From NCBI RefSeq assembly GCF_030272615.1, contig NC_081405.1, positions 157,657,954 through 157,721,953 on the forward strand: a DNA stretch of 64,000 bases, written 5' to 3'. The notes below the pieces were generated by a model. That model had not been told where the DNA came from, ran no database searches, and saw only the letters and a list, made by a program, of their open reading frames with translations. Below, piece by piece: positions 1-10,458 of this stretch; within the stretch, counting starts at the first letter, position 1; each line of letters starts with the position of its first letter. The position numbers were made by a program, and so were the translations under genes. This DNA comes from Cryptomeria japonica (lineage: Eukaryota > Streptophyta > Pinopsida > Cupressales > Cupressaceae).

Positions 1-2916
1 AGAGATTATTTATATTTAGAAGAAATTTGGTTGTGCTTGTTGAAAATCTCATATATTTTGTGGAATATGGAAGAGTTGTAGTTAAATCTCAATTTTACAC
101 CCTCCTTGCTTCCATTCCCAACCTCCAGATCAAATTTTGGTTGCTCAAATTGATTTCAAAATTAAAAATTGGGGTTAACTGTTCACAATAAATTTTTTGT
201 TTAAACTCCAAATGAATGCATTCAGATTCAAGTGTTAAATTGGGAAATTAGTTTGTGTTAGGCAAATTAGTTGGAAGAATGTGTGTAAATTAATTCTATT
301 TGCCCAAATATGGTATTTGGTTGGAGGAATTCGCCCAGTTTTATCTTTCTGGAATTGGTTATTCAAAAGATTTTAATATATGAAAAGCATGGTTATTTTG
401 GAAATTTGTTTTTGGGCTTAGTCTCAGACTGTGCATTATTTTTTTGTGGGGGGGGGGGGTTCTATTTCTAATAGTTAATGAAGAAAATAATTATAATAAA
501 AAAAAAATTATTCTTACCCCCCCATGTGGCAGGGAAAACCCCACCACGTGGGATGGTAGCAGTGCTACCCAAGGTAGCGACTTGCCCCTTTCTCCTTTTT
601 TTTCGGTGGTATAAAATTAGACCATCGTACAAATTGGTCCACATCAACAGCGTGGTTATTAAAAAAAAGGATATTTTAATATATAATTTTAATTTTAATT
701 TAAAATATATTTAAATTGATATTAAATTTGTATATTTTAAATATAGCTCGTAAAAGTAAAATAATTAATGTTTTTGGTAAATTTTGAAAGTGAAATTAAT
801 ATATGTTATCTAGTAAATTTTAGATAAATGAAATAATAGATATATTATTTGGAAAATATTGGAAAAATAAATATTATCTTATTTGTTAATTCTTGGAAAT
901 TAAATAATATCTTAGTTGGAAATTTTTGAGATTAAATAATATGTCATTGGGAAATTTGAAGATGGATAGATAGAGTTAGAAAATTGATGACATTTTCTCT
1001 TAACGAAATATGGATATTAGATGAGAAAATTCATTTATAATGTTTTGTTTTTATGTATTGGATTATAGGCACGATCATATGATTGCTATTTTTGGTATTG
1101 AAATTGTTATGTAATGGTGATTTTGTCTAAAACTGTATATGGAAAATTAGATCAATTAAAAAACTTGATCGATCTGTATTTTTAAACAATATGGAAAAAG
1201 GTTGTCTTTTCAGATTTATGTCTATGAATGTTTAATTTTCTGTATTCACATTTGATTAAGAAATGGCAAGTCCTTGATTGTGATTGGTGGATATTGTCAT
1301 ATGTTTATTTTGGAACTTGCTTAGGTCCTTGATCTCGAGTTTTGGACTGTTTTCTTGTGATTGTTTGTATTTGGTCATGTCCTTTATGCGAGTGTTGGGT
1401 GTTGTTATGTGGTTGACTGTAGCTGGTCATGTCTCTAGTTAGAGTACTGTCAGTCAGTGCACCTCGTATGAAGACTTGTTTGGCCAAGTGGGTATTCCTA
1501 CCGTATTTGAACTCCGTAATCTTGTCCTGGTGTATTCCTTGGTTTATGAGTTTCGTTTGATTATGGTCTAGTGTCATATGGGAGAGTGGCTTCCGGGTGG
1601 GGGCCGCGCCCAAAGTGGTTGCAGGGTAACCCATCAAAAGTGTGTCTAAATAAGTGATAACCTAATAACATATTAGAGAGTTTTGTAAATGAAAACACTA
1701 AGTAAGATAATTGTGCCTCGCGCATGGGATGAGGGCTAGTACAGACTCAACATGCAGTGAGAAGGCCTGAAATGGCAAACCAACAACCTTGTCTTCACGA
1801 AAGGATGTGTTGGGTCCACAAGAGACTTGAATGGGCCAGAGGTTCGAGAAAGGTTGCCAGGGTAACCCAGTAGATGGGGTCGGAACCTATGGAGGCCTGA
1901 CAGGGTAACCATACCAAGTTATGTGATGACACTTGTCCCTTATGTTCACTAGTGTGCAGTTTGTGTTGTCTTTGCTAGGAGCACTGTTGTGGAGTCATAT
2001 CTAGTTGTTTATGTCTTTGGGAGTACCTGATATTCATGTTAGACCATGGGTTGCTTATGATGGGTTGCGAGGACTTAGTTTCGAGGGTGCTCCAATTGTT
2101 CTTCTGAGATTGCTTCTTATCATGTTTCAGATGGATCTTTTTTCTTTTTTTTTGGGATCATTCATGTATCTATTCGACCGATGCGGTCGTATGTATTATT
2201 GGTTTATGTACGCCTTGATGGCAGGATGTAAATGATGTGAACCTTTTGTATTCTTCACCCTATTATTTATTAGAGGGGTCTTGCAGTTGAGCAGACTCGG
2301 AGATGTAGCCCACTAGGGGTGAACTTTGATATCAATTTGGTGTTATGTGGTGTTTGTGTTCTTCTTTTTCTTTTTTATTTTGCATGTATGGATGGCATTA
2401 TGGTTAAAATGTATAATGTGGATTAGGTGATATTAATTTTAAAGTATGCATGAAGTTATTAAATGCAGTTATTTGGATCATGAAGAATGTAGGTTAGTAT
2501 AATGGAAAGTATTCAATAGTTTTTAATGCAATTAAAGTATGTAAGGAAATTAGATGCATGACATATGTTTTATTGTAGGATTGAACGTAATGTATGGTTA
2601 AATTGTAATGGATGAACTTAATCATGTTATCTATATTTTTAACCTATCGAACGAATTTATCCTTTGTTTAAAGTATTATCATGTCATTAAGTTAATCAAC
2701 ATAATTGAATTAATTAGCATGAGTTGAGTTAAGTGTTGAATCAAGTAATCATGTTGGGAAACTCTTTAGGTGTTAGTTAAGTCTTTCGTTGTGTAATTTG
2801 AACTTAATGATAATTCAATGTATCATTATTTTGTTTTAATTTTAAAAAAAATAAAAAAATATTTGCACTCTATTCTTGTGTTTTAGCTTTATCCCTTCGG
2901 GGTTTCCTGGTGGGGC
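1..2916. other. AT-rich stretch with no recognisable gene
   Basis: Only short unrelated reading frames occur here. There is a homopolymer run of 12 G at 448-459 and a CACGTG palindrome near 545. The part from about 1260 to 2340 is less AT-rich and reads like old LTR or untranslated retrotransposon sequence, but I cannot place an LTR boundary, primer site or coding motif in it. No RNA gene was seen. Confidence 0.5.
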
Positions 2917-2922
2917 ATTACA

Positions 2923-2994
2923 GGGCCAGTAGCTCAGTGGTAGAGCACTCCAACAGCGTGTGGAAGGTCCTAAGTTCGAGTCCTAGCTAGTCCA
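2923..2994 (+). ncRNA. tRNA-like sequence in the left repeat
   Basis: The sequence has an A-box region (TAGCTCAGTGGTAGAGC), a perfect 4-bp D stem (GCTC/GAGC), a B box (GTTCGAGTCC) and an acceptor stem with one mismatch, ending in TCCA. The anticodon arm is abnormal: only four strong pairs (TCCA/TGGA) around an 8-nt loop, so no anticodon can be read. It resembles tRNA-Cys in its D arm, but that is a weak impression. It is a Pol III promoter-competent relic or SINE head and not a functional tRNA gene. Confidence 0.6.
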
Positions 2995-3004
2995 TGTCTC
3001 AACA

Positions 3005-3020
3005 TGGTATCAGAGCTAGG
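3005..3020 (+). promoter_or_regulatory. Primer-binding site, initiator tRNA-Met type
   Basis: TGGTATCAGAGCTAGG starts at the base after the left repeat's terminal CA. It matches the complement of the 3' end of plant initiator tRNA-Met at 15 of 16 positions, by memory of the usual copia/TRIM site. Confidence 0.8.
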
Positions 3021-3059
3021 TCCAGGCTAGGAGCCCCAAGCACACGAGAGGTGTGGCTT

Positions 3060-3068
3060 AAGGGGGGG
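3060..3068 (+). promoter_or_regulatory. Polypurine tract of the miniature element
   Basis: AAGGGGGGG lies immediately before the TG that opens the 3' repeat at 3069, the expected plus-strand priming site. Confidence 0.7.
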
Positions 3069-3203
3069 TGTTGGTGTTGGAAATAAGCCACACCCGGATC
3101 GACGATGGATTGGTCCAAGAGGGGCCAGTAGCTCAGTGGTAGAGCACTCCAACATCGTATGGAAGGTCCTAGGTTTGAGTCCTAGCTGGTCCATGTCTCA
3201 ACA
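3069..3203 (+). repeat. 3' terminal repeat of the miniature element (135 bp)
   Basis: The repeat begins TGTTGGTGTT and ends TCTCAACA. Its first 53 bp are unique within the window, and its last 82 bp match 2923-3004 closely. Confidence 0.7.
3122..3193 (+). ncRNA. tRNA-like sequence in the right repeat (better preserved fold)
   Basis: This is the second copy of the tRNA-like unit. GGGCCAG at 3122-3128 pairs with CTGGTCC at 3186-3192 over all seven positions, with one G-T wobble. The D stem is perfect, and the T stem CTAGG/CCTAG is perfect around TTTGAGT. The anticodon arm again has an 8-nt loop. The B box carries C-to-T relative to the left copy. The retained pairing in acceptor, D and T arms suggests the fold mattered to the element. 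Confidence 0.6.
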
Positions 3204-3388
3204 ATTATGCCTTGATTGAGTTTGGGAGAATCTTTGCATTATGTCTAGAGACTTGTTTGATACCAATTCCACTCATTTATCCTAATTTGCATCATAAACC
3301 TTGTCCCTATGGCATAATTGAGAGAGAATGGATGTGTACAACAAAGTGAAGTGATGAAAATGTGAGGGATTTGAGCATAATTGCCAAA

Positions 3389-4822
3389 TTCGCTCCTGAC
3401 CCTTCCAAAGGGTCTAGAGCGAATTTCATCTAAGCTCCTGACCCTTTCAAAGGGTCCAGAGTGAAATCCCCCAGAAGACCTAATTCCTCACTATAGATAT
3501 TGAATGGTGGTCATGCATGGCAAGTAATGGATTCTAAAGTCAAGTCTAAGATAAAGCCAAGTGAAAAGGGGCGTGAATTGAGCCTAAAGGAGCAAATTCG
3601 CTCCTGACCCTTCCAAAGGGTCCAAAGCGAATTTCACCTAAGCTCCTGACCTTCCAAAGGGTCTAGAGCGAAATCCTTACAAAGGCCTAATTTCATACCA
3701 AAAGCATTGAGTGGACATCACTTTGAGGGCAAATGGACTTGATTGAGATGAAGGAAGGACCCAAAAGACAAGTCTAAGAGCAAAGTTGAAGGAAATGATG
3801 AGAGCTTGAGTACAAATAGCTATTTCGCTCCTGACCCTTCCAAAGGGTCCAGAGCAAATTCTTTTGAAACCTCCTTTTGCTCCCATTTTACATCAAGCAT
3901 ACCATTGGTTGAGGTTGTTTGAACTTAGAGGCATCCTTAGAAATGCATTTGAGTGAGTTGTGGTCATAAAGTGTGAAGAATTTGTGCTTAAATGCAAAAT
4001 TCGCTCCTGAACCTTCCAAAGGGTCCAGAGCAAATTTCACCTTCGCTCCTGACCCTTCCAAAGGGTCCAGAGAGAAATCCTTAAAAGGACTCCCTATTTC
4101 ACCTTGTTTCAAGCTAGGATGGAGGGTAGTTGCATAATCATGATAGAAGGAGGTTTGGAAAGTTAAGTTCAAGGCAAAGTAATGACGAATGGAAGATGAA
4201 TGGCATCAAAGGAAGAATTTCGCTCCTGACCCTTCCAAAGGGTCTAGAGCGAATTCTCCTAAAACACATATTGGTTCCTTGATTAGGTCAAAGATTTTGC
4301 TCCTATGGCATGGTTGAGAGAGGATTGATGTATACTTGCCTTGAGAAGTAGATTGGAGCAAAGGAAATGATGAAATTGAGACTAAATGACAAATTTCGCT
4401 CCTGACCCTCTCAAAGGGTCCAAAGCGAATTTTCCTAAGACTCTCCCTTTTGCTTCAAATATGGACTAATTTCATGCCTTGGAACCTCAACCAGGACATT
4501 ATCATGCCTTGGAGACAATTGAAGAAAAGAAAAATGATGAGAAATTGAAGAATTTGTGCAAAATGCAAAATTCGCTCTTGACCCTTCTAGAGGGTCCAGA
4601 GTGAAAATCTCATTATAGGTCTTGTCCTTGGAGAGGGTCCCGAGCGAAAATCTCATTATAGGTCCTATCCTTGGAGAGGGTCCAAAGCAAAAATCTCACT
4701 ATAGGTCCTGTCCTTGGAGAGGGTCCAGAGCATAAATTTCATTATAGGTCTTCTCCTTGGAGAGGGTCTAGAGCGAATTTCATTATAGGTCCTGTCCTTA
4801 GAGAGGGTCCAGAGCGAAATTA
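3389..4822. repeat. Array of about 15 dispersed and tandem short hairpins
   Basis: A 35-bp unit recurs at about 3389, 3433, 3597, 3640, 3824, 4000, 4042, 4219, 4395 and 4571. Each unit is an inverted repeat: outer arms TTCGCTC/GAGCGAA, inner arms GACCCTT/AAGGGTC, a CT/CA mismatch between them and a 3-nt CCA loop. Spacing is loose and paired at first (40-180 bp), then turns into a strict tandem of about 43 bp at the right end. Arm mutations vary among copies, so the array is old. It does not look coding. Confidence 0.85.
4612..4822. repeat. Tandem repeat, period about 43 bp, five units
   Basis: Units begin TATAGGTC near 4615, 4659, 4702, 4744 and 4786 and end in a GAGAGGGTCCAGAGCGA-like half of the hairpin motif. 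Only the right arm of the upstream hairpin is kept, so this is a derived local expansion. Confidence 0.8.
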
Positions 4823-4852
4823 ATCCTAAAGCCTTCTTGTTGATGATTTCAG

Positions 4853-4917
4853 GTAAGAAATGCTATGTTAGAATGAATATATTATGTATACTTAATCATC
4901 TTTTGTTTGTTTTGCAG
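4853..4917 (+). other. Candidate short intron inside LTR-like sequence
   Basis: The donor AG|GTAAG at 4851-4857 and the acceptor TTTTGCAG at 4910-4917, preceded by a T-rich tract, bracket 65 bp of AT-rich sequence. All splice signals are canonical. No reading frame supports it, so it may be a spliced leader intron of an LTR transcript or chance. Confidence 0.25.
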
Positions 4918-5589
4918 ATCAACAAGACCAAGTTGGAGGAAGATCACGCGAGGACAAGAAGGACTTCTTCAAGCTTCATCCACATTAAGGACGCCTTAGA
5001 TGCATGAGAAGGTACCCAAGGTGTTGCTAAAATCAAAGGACTTAAAGTGTTAGAACTATCCTCAAAGAGATCACAAGATATCAGAAGAAGGATCTTATAA
5101 ACATTTCAAGGCAAGATGAGCTACTAGAGAAGGTGACTTGACCATGACTTCCTATCACCATTATGCAAAATCAAGAGGAGGCTTCATCAAACACAAGAGA
5201 GTCAAGGAGAGGTACATCATTCATCAAGTACATCAAGGACGGAAGAGGATCAACCAAAGTTAGTGCAAGGGTACGTTGAAGAAGCAGATAGTTTTAGAAG
5301 AGTTAATCAAAGTTAGCTTCCTAGTATCACTAAATTGAGTATCAAAAGAGATACGAGCAAGTGTCAGACAAGGTGGCATCCTAGTCACTATTCCTCCAAT
5401 CTAAAGGCACACCTCAGCATGTCTAGATTCAGTAAACCATGCTTGCACATGAAGGCACAAACTCCGATGTACTTGTTGTCATTTTACGACACCCTTGGTC
5501 CATTAGTGAGTATCGATCAGAGATATGTTCCATGGATCAGCGCTGCCCAATTGATCAAGGAGAAAAGCAGTGAAATCATGGTTTGAAGT

Positions 5590-6115
5590 GTTGCCTTGTC
5601 GGAAGTTCCTTGGCCCTCTCTTTCTCTTCTCCGGAACTCCGGAACCCCGAGGTTCTGAGTTTCTTTGCCTTAGCCTCTTTCTTTCCTGCTCCGGAACTCC
5701 GGAACTCCAAGTTTCCGAAGTTCCCTTCCTTCCCTTAGCTTTTCTTGTGTTCTCCTCCCCCGGAACTCTGGAACCCCCAGGTTCCGAAGTTCCTTGTTCT
5801 TCAACCTCGGAACTCCGGAACCCCCAAGTTCCCAATTTCCTTGTTCTTCAACTACGGTGACCTCAGTCTCTGAAGTCCCCCAACTACGTTGACCCCGGTC
5901 TCCGAAATTCCCTGGAACTTTGGAACCCCGAGGTTCCGAGGTTCCCTTCCTTGCCTTTCCCGGAACCCCGCCTCCTCCCCCTTCTTCCTTCTTCTCCCCG
6001 GAACTTCGGAACCCCGAGGTTCTGAAGTTCCTTCCCCTTTTGCCTTCTCTCTCTAGTTCCTCCAGAACTTCGGAACCTCAAGGTTCCGAAGTTCTTCCCT
6101 TGTCTTCCTCACTTC
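5590..6115. repeat. Palindrome array in the 5' LTR of element 1
   Basis: About eight imperfect units are built on GGAACTCCGGAACCCC followed by a GGTTCCGAAGTTCC-type arm, spaced roughly 45-90 bp. The core of each is a 6-bp arm GGAACC, a CCGA or CCCA loop and GGTTCC. In the best units the arms extend to 12-14 bp. C-rich linkers containing CTTCCTTC separate them. Confidence 0.9.
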
Positions 6116-6456
6116 AGGGGTCCGAACTTCTACTTCCGACTTGCAACACTTCCGGATGGCGTGATCGACACTCAAGGCTTTTAATGCTCCGACAACTTGG
6201 TGACTTATGCACTTTTTTTGCGGAGCCACAGGGGTGCATTTAATGTTTTTTGGCAGGATTTCCATCAAGGGAGGTACGAGGCCATGTTGGGTGACTTATG
6301 TCATGTCTGACTTTGGAAGGTCAGTCAATCTATGTTCCTCAAAATTGCCTTTGGAGGTATGGCTAGGTTGCTTGCATGTACAAGTCAAGTGCATGCACTT
6401 CCCTGCACTTCCAGGCTGACATGCAGGGGTCATGATCACCATTGTAACCCTTTTTC

Positions 6457-6464
6457 TATATAAG
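6457..6464 (+). promoter_or_regulatory. TATA box of the 5' LTR
   Basis: TATATAAG lies in the context TTTTTCTATATAAGGCTATT, with a transcription start expected about 30 bp downstream. The 3' LTR has the same box at 14730-14737. Confidence 0.7.
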
Positions 6465-7128
6465 GCTATTAAGCCTCATTGTAAAAGGTTCTCTCCCTGC
6501 TGCCTGGATTTTTCTTATGCTCTCCTCTTCTCTTGAAGACTTGTAATCTTTGCATTTCTGCAACTGTAAAATTGGCGTTTGGCCTTATGATTACTTGAAG
6601 AACACTATTCTTGCCTTCTTTCAACCTATGTATGTTGTGTATGCTTTCTTACCTTCATCATAGGTTCATGTTGTGGCTCTTTCTCTTCATATATGTTGTG
6701 TTAACTGGTTTTCTGGGTGTGACTTGTGGGAATCCTTCTCCCCTCTTGGCATTCAGTGGATTCTAACCTTCATCTATGCATTGGGGTTACTCATATAACT
6801 GAAAGTTGTGCATCTTCAGGGTGTTTTAGTTAATTACTCGTGTCATTTAGGTAGGGAGAGGAACTATCTCTTCTTGGTGCATCACCTCCCTTGTTTCAAG
6901 CAATTTCTATCTTCTCTTTTCCTTTGCAAGTTGTTAGGGTAGGCTTAGGAATTAGCTTTGAAATGTTGAGTTTGTTCAACACATGCACCTAGATAGAGAA
7001 GGAAGTCGGCCTTCTCCGGAGATTCAACCCCCTTGCGCAAGGTCCCACACTTCGGGGTTGTTTCCATGTTTCAAAAGGTTGCTGAGTTGATAGCTCAGCA
7101 AGGGTGCAAGTTTTTGTGGTAACAGTTT

Positions 7129-7148
7129 TTGGCACGCCCGGTGGGACT
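7129..7148 (+). promoter_or_regulatory. Probable primer-binding site of element 1
   Basis: TTGGCACGCCCGGTGGGACT begins 4 bp after the 5' LTR's terminal CA. The TGG needed to pair with a tRNA CCA end is at 7130-7132. I cannot name the primer tRNA with confidence. Confidence 0.6.
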
Positions 7149-7259
7149 TATTTAATTCACATGCTAAGGATTTAGTGCTATTCTTAGTGTTTTGACCTTT
7201 AGAGGCAGTCATCTCTCAAGCACTTGGCGACTCTGTTGGAGGACGAGTTCGTGCTCACA

Positions 7260-7520
7260 CAAAGTTCATACTCTGGGACCTCGAAACCCCCAGGTTCCCA
7301 AGTCATCGTAACTCTGCTTACCCTGGAAATCCGGAACCCCCCAGGTTCCGAGGTCAGTAAACCACTTCGCTTCGTAAGTTCGGAACTCCCAGGTTCCGAG
7401 GTGCTTAGGCACGGAAACTTGGAACCCCTAGGTTCTGAACTCCCAAGCTTCCTCACTTCGGACATCCGAGCTCCCGAGGTGCCAAAGTGGTCAGACTCCG
7501 CAACTCCAGAGCTCTGAGCT
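7260..7520. repeat. GGAACC palindromes in the untranslated leader of element 1
   Basis: Five or six more units of the LTR palindrome family (for example GGAACCCCCCAGGTTCC at 7331-7347) lie between the primer site and the gag start. The motif is therefore not confined to the LTRs and sits in the packaged RNA leader. Confidence 0.8.
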
Positions 7521-7542
7521 CCTGAGGGTGGTTGCAGATTTC

Positions 7543-10458
7543 ATGCCCAGAATTCATACAAGGGCATCTTCTAGGGGCAGTTTCCAATTCATAGGGCTTC
7601 CATTTGTAGGCTCTAGAAGGAGGAGAGGTAGACCTTCATTATCACCAGTCAGAGGTGACAAGGTTGTAAACACTCCATCTCCTAGGTCTCGTTCTACTCC
7701 CCCATTTACAAGACCTTTTCTATCAAGGGCTCCCACCACTCATATCAATAGACCATTGTTTCACATGGCAAGAAATCAAATCTTTGTTACCTTTAATGGG
7801 GGGAGTGCCCTTGTTTTGACTCAATGGAATGACATACCAGTGGCTGCATTGAAGAGTATACCATATTTCATTGGTGAAACAGCTACTACACCCATTGAGC
7901 ACATTCAAGACATTGCAAACATCTACTTTGTCCACAATATCACTCAGGATGATGTTGTTGTCAGACTCTTAGCCACATCTTGTAAAGGCAAAGCCTTGCA
8001 GTGGTGTAGAGGGTTGCCGTCCAGCTCCATTCATAATTGGGATGAATTGGGGGAGAGGTTGTGCAACCATTTCGAAGACAAAAGTGATCACCTATCACTT
8101 GTGGAGCAATTATCTACGATCAAGAGGGCACCCCACGAGTTCATGGGAGACTTCAACTTCAGATTCCATAAGACATGGAATAGGATTCCTGCTCTAGTGA
8201 AGCCATCCCCAAATCATGCCTTCTTGTATTATCTTAGAGCTCTCAACAACAATATAGCTGTCATGGTACAATCGATGGGTGGAGCCTCTCTACTGGGTGC
8301 ATATGACATAGCCATAAGAGCAAAAAATTGTTTGATTCAGGCTGGGAAGATAGCTCCAAGGCCTCCAATGCCTCTCTTTCCAGAGACTCAACAACCCACC
8401 ATGGCTCCTATCCCCATGGCTCCCGCAGGGCAATCATCCATACCATCTACATCCTCTAATGAGCTCCATGAGGTCAAGGCTCTATTACAAAACTTTGGCA
8501 ATGAATTGGTGGCACTAAAAAGACAACAAACTCAATATAACAGACCTTACCAAGCACAAGGTCAGAATTATCAGCAAAACAGGCCACCCTTTCAAGGGCA
8601 AAACCAATGGAGCAATGCCAGCCCTTTGAATAGTGTGAACCCCACAAACACAAGCAACTCAAAGGCGATAGTTCCAATGCAAAATAACCTTGCCCAAGAG
8701 CAAGATTGGTGTCAACCATGCAATCAGCCACACAACCAAGGTGTATGCCAAAGTGGAGGGTTTGTTCAAACTTTAGTAGCGCAAGATAGGCCGACCACTT
8801 TTGGCCAACAATATGACCCAAATCAGCCTAGTGTTGGTCCCCAAGCTCACTTACAAGGGGATTCTACCTTTGTCAATTGGCAGGAGGCGAAATTTTGTGG
8901 TTTGAACCAAACAAATGGTGAGTCCATGCTGCAGTATGCAAGGTCAAAGAAGAGAGCCATGGAGACTGCCTCACCTTCAACATCAGTCCAAGCTCCAACA
9001 CTCAATGTAGCCATCCATGATACAAGCCAAAGTACCATGCAAGGGAACAAGAGGCAGGAGGAGACCCAAGTCATCCAAAGAGAAAAGGTAGACCTTGTAG
9101 CCTCAAAGGGGCCTCTAAAACCAGGTGGTGTCCCTTTCAACATAGTTGATCAAATGAAGAAGGCCAACCTCAACGTCACTATGTGGGAGGCCCTTTCAAT
9201 CCCATCTCAAAGGGATTTGCTTAAAGAGGCACTTAAGAAGGTCAATCAGTCAGGTGATGAGGTAGCAGTCAGAGAAAGGACAGTCTCCGCCAGCTTGGTG
9301 CAACCCAAGGAGGAAGGTTCAAGCAAGATCAGCAAGCCTCCTCCTTTCTATCTCTCCTTAATAATAGGAGACAATTTGGTTCACAACTGCATGATAGATT
9401 CAGGAGCTAGTAGCTTAGTCATGCCTACGATCATAGCTGATCTTCTTGGCATAGAATATGAACCTGTGACCAAAGGGGTGGTCCAGTTAGATGGCACTTC
9501 TATTAAGACAGTATGGGTGGTAAAAAAATTGAAATTAACATTGCATGCATGGCCTGGTTGCACTGTCTTTCAAGACATATCCATCATCGACCTCCCAGCC
9601 TTCTTTGCCATCTGCTTGTCTAGAGATTTCATTGCCAAGATAGGTGGGTACTTGTCTTCTGATTGGTCCCACACGCTATTTCGAACAAGGTATGGTACCA
9701 AGGTCACCATAAGGGCAGAGCCCATTGCCCAAAACCACATTGAGCCCTACACCCCCAACCCTATAAACATGAATTGCACTTTGCATGAAGAGGGAGAGGA
9801 GTGTGCTGTCCGTGAGCCTGCTACTCTCTTGCAGGAGGTCCCTGATTGCCTGTTGGACGAATGGGCCAATGCTTTTCAGTTTGATCCATTAGCTGATACC
9901 GAAAAGATTGGGCTTGGCACCTATTGTATCCGTGAAGAGGATACTCCTATCCCTAAGCTCATCAAGACACAAGGAGATTCAAAGGGGTTATGGAGCATGT
10001 TTTTTGATGGTTCAAAAAACAAGAATGGTGCAGATGCCAGTGTGGTGCTTGTTTCTCCCAAGCAGGAGAAATATTTCTTCTCCTTTAGGCTTCAATTTGG
10101 TTGCACCAACAATGTCACTGAGTATGAAGCCTTGATTCAGGGTCTCCAACTTGCACAAAGCAGAAAGATCAGATCTTTGCAATTATTTGGAGATAGTGAG
10201 TTGGTTGTAAACCACATCCGAGCCCAAAGCATAGCAAAGAACAACCTACTCAAATCATACGAACACAGGGTGTGGGATTTGATTGATGGATTTGAAGCCT
10301 TCAATATCCAGAGCATTCCTAGAGGTCAGAACAAGCATGCTGATAGGCTTGCAGCGGTTGGTGCTCAATTCGACATACCAACGCATGTTGCACAAGAGAA
10401 AGAGCAACACATCAGACTTGTTGTGAGGCCTGCGGTCCTGGACAATCAAATGAATTGA
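7543..10458 (+). pseudogene. Element 1 gag-protease-RNase H (aRNH) part of the polyprotein
   Basis: The first ATG of the long frame is at 7543. Residues about 119-216 carry the Ty3-type gag core (HIQDIANIYF to NRIP). A knuckle-like CQPCNQPHNQGVC follows near residue 390. The aspartic protease active site DSGAS is at about residue 619. Residues about 816-945 are an RNase H with all four acidic positions visible: FDGS, TEYEA, GDSE and HADR. This RNase H precedes RT, unlike the usual gypsy order. The frame ends at a TGA (10456-10458) that is probably a mutated tryptophan codon, because the same frame stays open past it for 148 more codons. As a segment it is intact; as a polyprotein it is truncated. 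Confidence 0.85.

Larger units (their letters stand above)
2923..3203 (+). mobile_element. Miniature LTR element (TRIM-like) carrying tRNA-like sequence in its repeats
   Basis: A 3' terminal repeat at 3069-3203 begins TGTTGG and ends CTCAACA. An 82-bp copy of its 3' part lies at 2923-3004. Between them sit a primer-binding site at 3005, a spacer of about 40 bp and a purine tract at 3060-3068 directly before the 3' repeat. That order (LTR, PBS, PPT, LTR) with no coding capacity is the definition of a TRIM. The left repeat lacks its first 53 bp or so and starts exactly at the first base of the tRNA-like acceptor stem. The flanks ATTAC (2917-2921) and ATTAT (3204-3208) could be a 4/5 target duplication. 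A SINE with an internal duplication is the alternative; the PBS and PPT argue against it. Confidence 0.7.
3204..5473 (+). mobile_element. Left half of an old LTR (U3-like), interrupted by element 1
   Basis: This stretch has no coding region. It holds the hairpin array (3389-4822), a 65-bp intron-like segment (4853-4917) and sequence leading up to the insertion point at 5473. The sequence after element 1 (15398 on) supplies a TATA box about 160 bp in, so the two parts look like one U3 promoter region split by element 1. Element 1's own LTR has the same design: palindrome array, a few hundred bases, then a CTATATAAGG box. The outer left boundary is not visible. Confidence 0.45.
5474..7124 (+). 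repeat. 5' LTR of element 1 (1651 bp)
   Basis: It runs from TGTTGTCATT to GGTAACA. It contains a palindrome array (about 5590-6115), a TATA box at 6457 and a conserved R/U5 half that matches the 3' LTR nearly base for base from about 6500 onward. Confidence 0.93.

Noticed and set aside
2923-3193. Two functional tRNA genes
   Set aside because: The anticodon arm has an 8-nt loop and a short stem, no anticodon fits, and both lie inside repeats of an LTR element with PBS and PPT.
3389-4822. CRISPR-like array
   Set aside because: The host is a plant nuclear genome. Repeat spacing is irregular, the spacers are related sequence, and no cas gene exists.
5503-6268. Opposing open frames of 65-110 codons rich in GSEVP/GVPE repeats inside the 5' LTR (and their copies at 13.7-14.6 kb)
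   Set aside because: They follow from GC-rich palindromes that keep both strands open. They lie in LTR U3 upstream of the TATA box and differ between the LTR copies.
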